From contig CANLVP010000003.1 of assembly GCA_947494675.1 (NCBI GenBank), positions 722,001 through 786,000 on the forward strand: a stretch of DNA of 64,000 nt, written 5' to 3'. Below are positions 60,662 through 64,000 of the stretch, in pieces (position 1 is the stretch's first letter; every line of letters begins with the position of its first letter). This DNA is from an uncultured Paracoccaceae bacterium (GTDB taxonomy: Bacteria > Pseudomonadota > Alphaproteobacteria > Rhodobacterales > Rhodobacteraceae). The notes under the pieces were generated by a model, which did not search any database, was not told the origin of the DNA, and saw only the letters and a list, made by a program, of their open reading frames with translations. A program made the translations under genes and the position numbers.

Positions 60662-61510
60662 ATGTTTCCACGTCCGATCCAACAACAAAGCCCGGCCCGT
60701 CAGGCGACCTATCAGGCGCTCTTGCCGCTGGCGCTGGTCGTCTGGTTGCTGCCGCTGATTGCCGTGTTCATCTTTTCGATCAAGCCTGACGCAGATTTTG
60801 TCAGCGGCAATTTCTGGGGCATTCCGTCTTCGTTTGAGATGTTCAACAACTACGGCAAGGTGTTCTTTGAATCGAACATGCCGCGGTATCTGTTCAATTC
60901 ATTGCTGATCACAGTGCCCACGGTCATCGGGGCCGTGGCCCTGTCGGCCATGGCGGGTTTTGCGCTGGGCATCTACCGGTTCAAAGGTAATCTGCTGATC
61001 TTTTTCATGTTCATCGCGGGCAACTTTGTCCCGTTCCAAATCCTCATGGTCCCTGTGCGCGATCTGACGATTGGCTTGGGCCTTTATGACACGATCACCG
61101 GGCTGGTGCTGTTCCATGTGGCGTTCCAAACCGGGTTCTGCACGCTCTTTATGCGCAACTTTATCCGCGCCCTGCCGTTCCCGCTGATCGAGGCGGCACG
61201 GGTCGAAGGTATCTCAGAAATCCGCATATTCTGGTATGTGGTCCTGCCCCTGATGAAGCCTGCTTTGGCTGCACTGGCGGTGCTGATCTTTACCTTTATC
61301 TGGAACGATTATTTCTGGGCCGTCGTGCTGACCCAAGGGCCGGATGCGCAGCCGGTCACGGCTGGCATTACAGAGTTCAACTCTCAGTTCCGCGCGGCCT
61401 ATCATTTGATGAGCGCAGGTTCGATTGTGGCTGCCTTGCCGCCGGTCGCCATGTTCTTTTTGATGCAAAAGCATTTCATCGCTGGCCTGACGCTTGGCGC
61501 CGTAAAGTAA
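60662..61510 (+). CDS. Sugar ABC transporter permease (MalG/UgpE type)
   Basis: 282 aa with six helices. The EAA loop is EAARVEGISEIRIFWYVVLPLMKPALAALAVL and the C terminus FLMQKHFIAGLTLGAVK is the hallmark of MalG-type permeases. Start ATG 60662 follows GGGAGG located within the preceding gene. Confidence 0.93.
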   Translation: MFPRPIQQQSPARQATYQALLPLALVVWLLPLIAVFIFSIKPDADFVSGNFWGIPSSFEMFNNYGKVFFESNMPRYLFNSLLITVPTVIGAVALSAMAGFALGIYRFKGNLLIFFMFIAGNFVPFQILMVPVRDLTIGLGLYDTITGLVLFHVAFQTGFCTLFMRNFIRALPFPLIEAARVEGISEIRIFWYVVLPLMKPALAALAVLIFTFIWNDYFWAVVLTQGPDAQPVTAGITEFNSQFRAAYHLMSAGSIVAALPPVAMFFLMQKHFIAGLTLGAVK

Positions 61511-61516
61511 GACGAC

Positions 61517-63598
61517 ATGACACGACAATATCGCCTCGACGATGGCCGACAGACGCTTGTTCTGGCGGCGCACAATGACCGCCTGCCAGAGGTTGTTTAT
61601 TGGGGCCCAGCGCTGCCAGCGGATGAGGATTTGGCAGTGTTGCAGGCGGCCCATGCCATCGACGTCACGGGTGGGATGCTGGATGAAAACCCGCCTCTGT
61701 CGCTTTGCCCCGAGGCCACGCGCAGTTTTCCGGGCCAACCCGGTCTGATCCTGCGCGATACGGACGGCACGCCGCTTTTGCCCAAGTTCTGCTTTGCGTC
61801 AGAGGATCACGCAGGCGGGCTGACACTTTCGTATGATGACACCGAGAATGGGCTGACGCTGACATTCACATTCCGGCCTGATCCCGACACCCATGTCATC
61901 ACCTGCCAGACGGTGCTGGATGCCACCCGGCCAGTGCATTTGCATTGGCTCGCGGCACCCGTTTTGCCCGGCCCGCAGCAATCGGACGAGATGATTGATT
62001 TCTCGGGCCGCTGGTGTGGCGAATTTCAGACCAACCGCACCGCATGGTCCGCTGGCATCCGCTACCGCGAGAACCGCACGGGCCGCACCGGACATGAGCA
62101 TTTCCCCGGTCTGATCGTGCCTTGTACAGGGGCCACCAACACCCGTGGAGAGGCGTACGGGTTCCACTACGGCTGGTCCGGTGGACACCGGATGGTCGCC
62201 GAAGAGCTGCCCGATGGCCGTCGCCAGATCCAATGGGGTCATGCGGCCCGGATGGAAACCGCGGCCGCGACGCAATTCAAGACCGCGCCGCTTTATATCA
62301 CTTATTCCGAAACTGGCCTGAACGGCTGCGCAACGGCGTTCCAGCGGCATCTGCGCGACCGGATCGTGACTTGGCCCAAGCCATCGGTGCAGCGGCCTGT
62401 GCATTACAACTGCTGGGAAGCGGTCTATTTCGATCACAAGCTGCCAGTGCTGCAAGACATTGCAAGCCGCGCTGCTGATCTGGGGGCCGAGCGTTTCGTG
62501 CTGGATGACGGCTGGTTCGGGAACCGTGACGATGACACGCGGTCCCTGTCTGACTGGACGGTTGATCCGCGCAAATACCCTGACGGGCTTGGGCCCTTGA
62601 TCGATCATGTGCACCACTGCGGGATGACCTTTGGCATCTGGTTTGAGCCTGAGATGATCAATGAAGACAGCGACATCCACCGCGCCCATCCCGATTGGGT
62701 GCTGGGGTCCGAAGATCAGACCTTGGGCCGTCAGCAAAAGGCGCTGAACATGGCGCTGCCCGAGGTGCGCGACTACCTTTATGACCGGATGTCGGCGATC
62801 CTTGCCGCCCACGACATCGACTATATCAAGTGGGACCATAACCGCGTGCTGCCGATGCCTGACGCGGCCCAGACACGCGGGTCATATGCACTGATTGACC
62901 GGCTGCGTGCTGATTTTCCGATGGTGGAGATTGAGAGCTGCGCGTCAGGTGGTGGCCGTATCGACTTTGGCATCTTGCTGCGCACGCAGCGGGTCTGGCT
63001 GTCTGACAGCAATGACGCGTTGGAGCGTTTGCGCATCCAGCATGACGCCGCCCTTTTCCTGCCGCTCGCTGTCACAGGCAGCCATGTGGGCCCGCGCAAG
63101 TGCCACACCTCCGGTCGTATCTTTGACATCTCTTTCCGCGCCTGGGTCGCGGCCCAGCGCCACATGGGGTTTGAGATGGACCCGCGTGAGCTGGATGATC
63201 ACGAGGCGACTGTACTGCGCGAGGTCACGAGCTGGTGGAAAGCGAACCGCGATTGGATGCACGCGGCGGACATTCTGCGCCTTGATAGCGCTGATCCCGC
63301 CGTCTTGGCCGAGGAACAGCTGGCCCGCGATGGCAGTCGGTTCGTTGTCTTCGCAGGCAAAGCCGCGACCAGCGCACAGATCGCGCCGCGCCCCTTGCGG
63401 CTGACCGGGTTGGAGGCGGAGGCGCAATACCGCGTCCATCTGGCCAATCGCAACGCGGCACCCGCGCTGTCGCGGGGCAGCCCGGTGTTGAAATCGGACA
63501 GCGTGACGCTGTCGGGCCGCTACCTGATGCACCATGGCCTTGTGCTGCCTTGGTCCTTCCCCGACACGATGTGGGTGCTCGAGGGGGAACGCCTATGA
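61517..63598 (+). CDS. Alpha-galactosidase, GH36 family
   Basis: 693 aa, no signal peptide, so it hydrolyses imported alpha-galactosides in the cytoplasm. It has an N-terminal beta-supersandwich, a (beta/alpha)8 barrel with ERFVLDDGWFGNRDDD, the nucleophile Asp440 in YIKWDHNR and the acid/base Asp497 in LSDSNDA, and a C-terminal beta domain (ALSRGSPVLKSDSVTLSGRYLMHHGLVLPW). Melibiose or raffinose-type sugars are likely substrates. It is 6 bases after the permease gene and overlaps the next gene by ATGA. Confidence 0.93.
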   Translation: MTRQYRLDDGRQTLVLAAHNDRLPEVVYWGPALPADEDLAVLQAAHAIDVTGGMLDENPPLSLCPEATRSFPGQPGLILRDTDGTPLLPKFCFASEDHAGGLTLSYDDTENGLTLTFTFRPDPDTHVITCQTVLDATRPVHLHWLAAPVLPGPQQSDEMIDFSGRWCGEFQTNRTAWSAGIRYRENRTGRTGHEHFPGLIVPCTGATNTRGEAYGFHYGWSGGHRMVAEELPDGRRQIQWGHAARMETAAATQFKTAPLYITYSETGLNGCATAFQRHLRDRIVTWPKPSVQRPVHYNCWEAVYFDHKLPVLQDIASRAADLGAERFVLDDGWFGNRDDDTRSLSDWTVDPRKYPDGLGPLIDHVHHCGMTFGIWFEPEMINEDSDIHRAHPDWVLGSEDQTLGRQQKALNMALPEVRDYLYDRMSAILAAHDIDYIKWDHNRVLPMPDAAQTRGSYALIDRLRADFPMVEIESCASGGGRIDFGILLRTQRVWLSDSNDALERLRIQHDAALFLPLAVTGSHVGPRKCHTSGRIFDISFRAWVAAQRHMGFEMDPRELDDHEATVLREVTSWWKANRDWMHAADILRLDSADPAVLAEEQLARDGSRFVVFAGKAATSAQIAPRPLRLTGLEAEAQYRVHLANRNAAPALSRGSPVLKSDSVTLSGRYLMHHGLVLPWSFPDTMWVLEGERL

Positions 63599-64000
63599 CC
63601 CACGCAATCTACCATGATCTAGACGGGGCCTCGGTCTTTATCTCTGGCGGTGGTGCTGGGATTGGCGCGGCGCTGACCGAAGGGTTCTTGCGCCAAGGTG
63701 CCCGTGTCGCCTTTGTTGGCCGCTCGGACTACACCGCGTTTGCGGCCCAGATGGGCGACGCCACCGGAAACACCCCACTTTTCATTCAATGCGACGTCAC
63801 GGATACCACTGCCCTACAAGCTGCGATGGATCAAGCCGCAGCCGCCCATGGGCCGTTCAAAGCGGTGATCAACAACGCCGCCAACGACATGCGGATGGAT
63901 GCAACAACGGTCACGGTAGACCAGTGGCACGCGATGATTGACGTCAACCTCAAGCACTACTTCTTTGCCGCGCAAAAAGCCGCAGAGGTGATGGGCAATG
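63595..64000 (+). CDS. Short-chain dehydrogenase/reductase (partial, runs off the window)
   Basis: The first 135 residues are visible. The cofactor motif is VFISGGGAGIGAALTEGF (TGxxxGIG type), then CDVTD and INNAAND (NNAG-like), and DVNLKHYFFAAQ before the edge. The Ser-Tyr-Lys triad lies beyond 64000. As the last visible gene of the galactoside operon it may be a sugar (galactose) 1-dehydrogenase feeding the oxidative De Ley-Doudoroff route. That role is inference. Confidence 0.8.
   Translation, partial: MTHAIYHDLDGASVFISGGGAGIGAALTEGFLRQGARVAFVGRSDYTAFAAQMGDATGNTPLFIQCDVTDTTALQAAMDQAAAAHGPFKAVINNAANDMRMDATTVTVDQWHAMIDVNLKHYFFAAQKAAEVMGN

Overview
The window looks like chromosomal DNA of a marine alphaproteobacterium of the Roseobacter group (Rhodobacterales). 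The evidence is high GC content, tightly packed operons with ATGA start/stop overlaps, an Irr-type Fur regulator, a FabA of alphaproteobacterial type, and a taurine/sulfonate gene set (TauR, Tpa, Xsc, Pta, TauE, SoeABC) typical of that group. I cannot name the genus. No prophage, integrase, classical insertion sequence or CRISPR array was seen.

Layout. 0-10.6 kb: housekeeping and metabolic genes (miaB, a degenerate REP-type transposase relative, irr, a TIM-barrel isomerase-like gene, a fatty acid desaturase, fabA, two GNATs, an enolase-superfamily enzyme). 10.7-14.1 kb: an envelope-stress and phospholipid island (TetR, PspA-like, YiaA-like, PlsC, CdsA), with four copies of one TetR-type palindrome around tetR and the pspA promoter. 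14.3-18.2 kb: two tandem secreted beta-helix/RTX proteins with almost identical 3' ends. 18.2-28.2 kb: a CAP lipoprotein, an APH-fold kinase, gamma-glutamyltransferase, tRNA-Arg(UCU), an Excalibur protein, an NDUFS4-like protein, an M29 aminopeptidase, an MFS transporter and uvrB. 28.2-28.7 kb: a REP-associated transposase gene bracketed by REP-like hairpins whose relatives recur across the window. 31.2-37.1 kb: a five-gene catabolic operon (GntR, DapA-like lyase, aldehyde dehydrogenase, non-pyrrolysine MttB-like methyltransferase, FAD oxidoreductase), followed by taurine-pyruvate aminotransferase. 43.1-44.2 kb: an FMN riboswitch upstream of an EamA transporter (RibN type). 44.4-56.0 kb: the sulfonate module tauR-xsc-tauE-pta-ackA-tauE-soeA-small ORF-soeB-soeC. 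56.3-64 kb: an alpha-galactoside uptake and hydrolysis locus (IclR, ABC transporter, GH36 alpha-galactosidase, SDR dehydrogenase running off the end).

How the central genes would cooperate: Tpa turns taurine into sulfoacetaldehyde. Xsc cleaves that with phosphate into acetyl phosphate and sulfite. Pta (and possibly AckA) draws off acetyl phosphate. Sulfite is exported by TauE-type permeases or oxidised to sulfate at the membrane by SoeABC.

The least expected observation is a set of 11-bp phased direct-repeat arrays (core GTGYATS) placed upstream of tauR, immediately before the soeA ribosome-binding site and immediately before the soeB ribosome-binding site. They suggest one DNA-binding protein ties sulfonate regulation to sulfite oxidation. 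A second direct repeat (CTGGYCCTA-like, about 22-23 bp apart) precedes both xsc and the distant tpa. The ackA of the module has Gly where acetate kinases carry the catalytic Asp of the FDTAFH motif.
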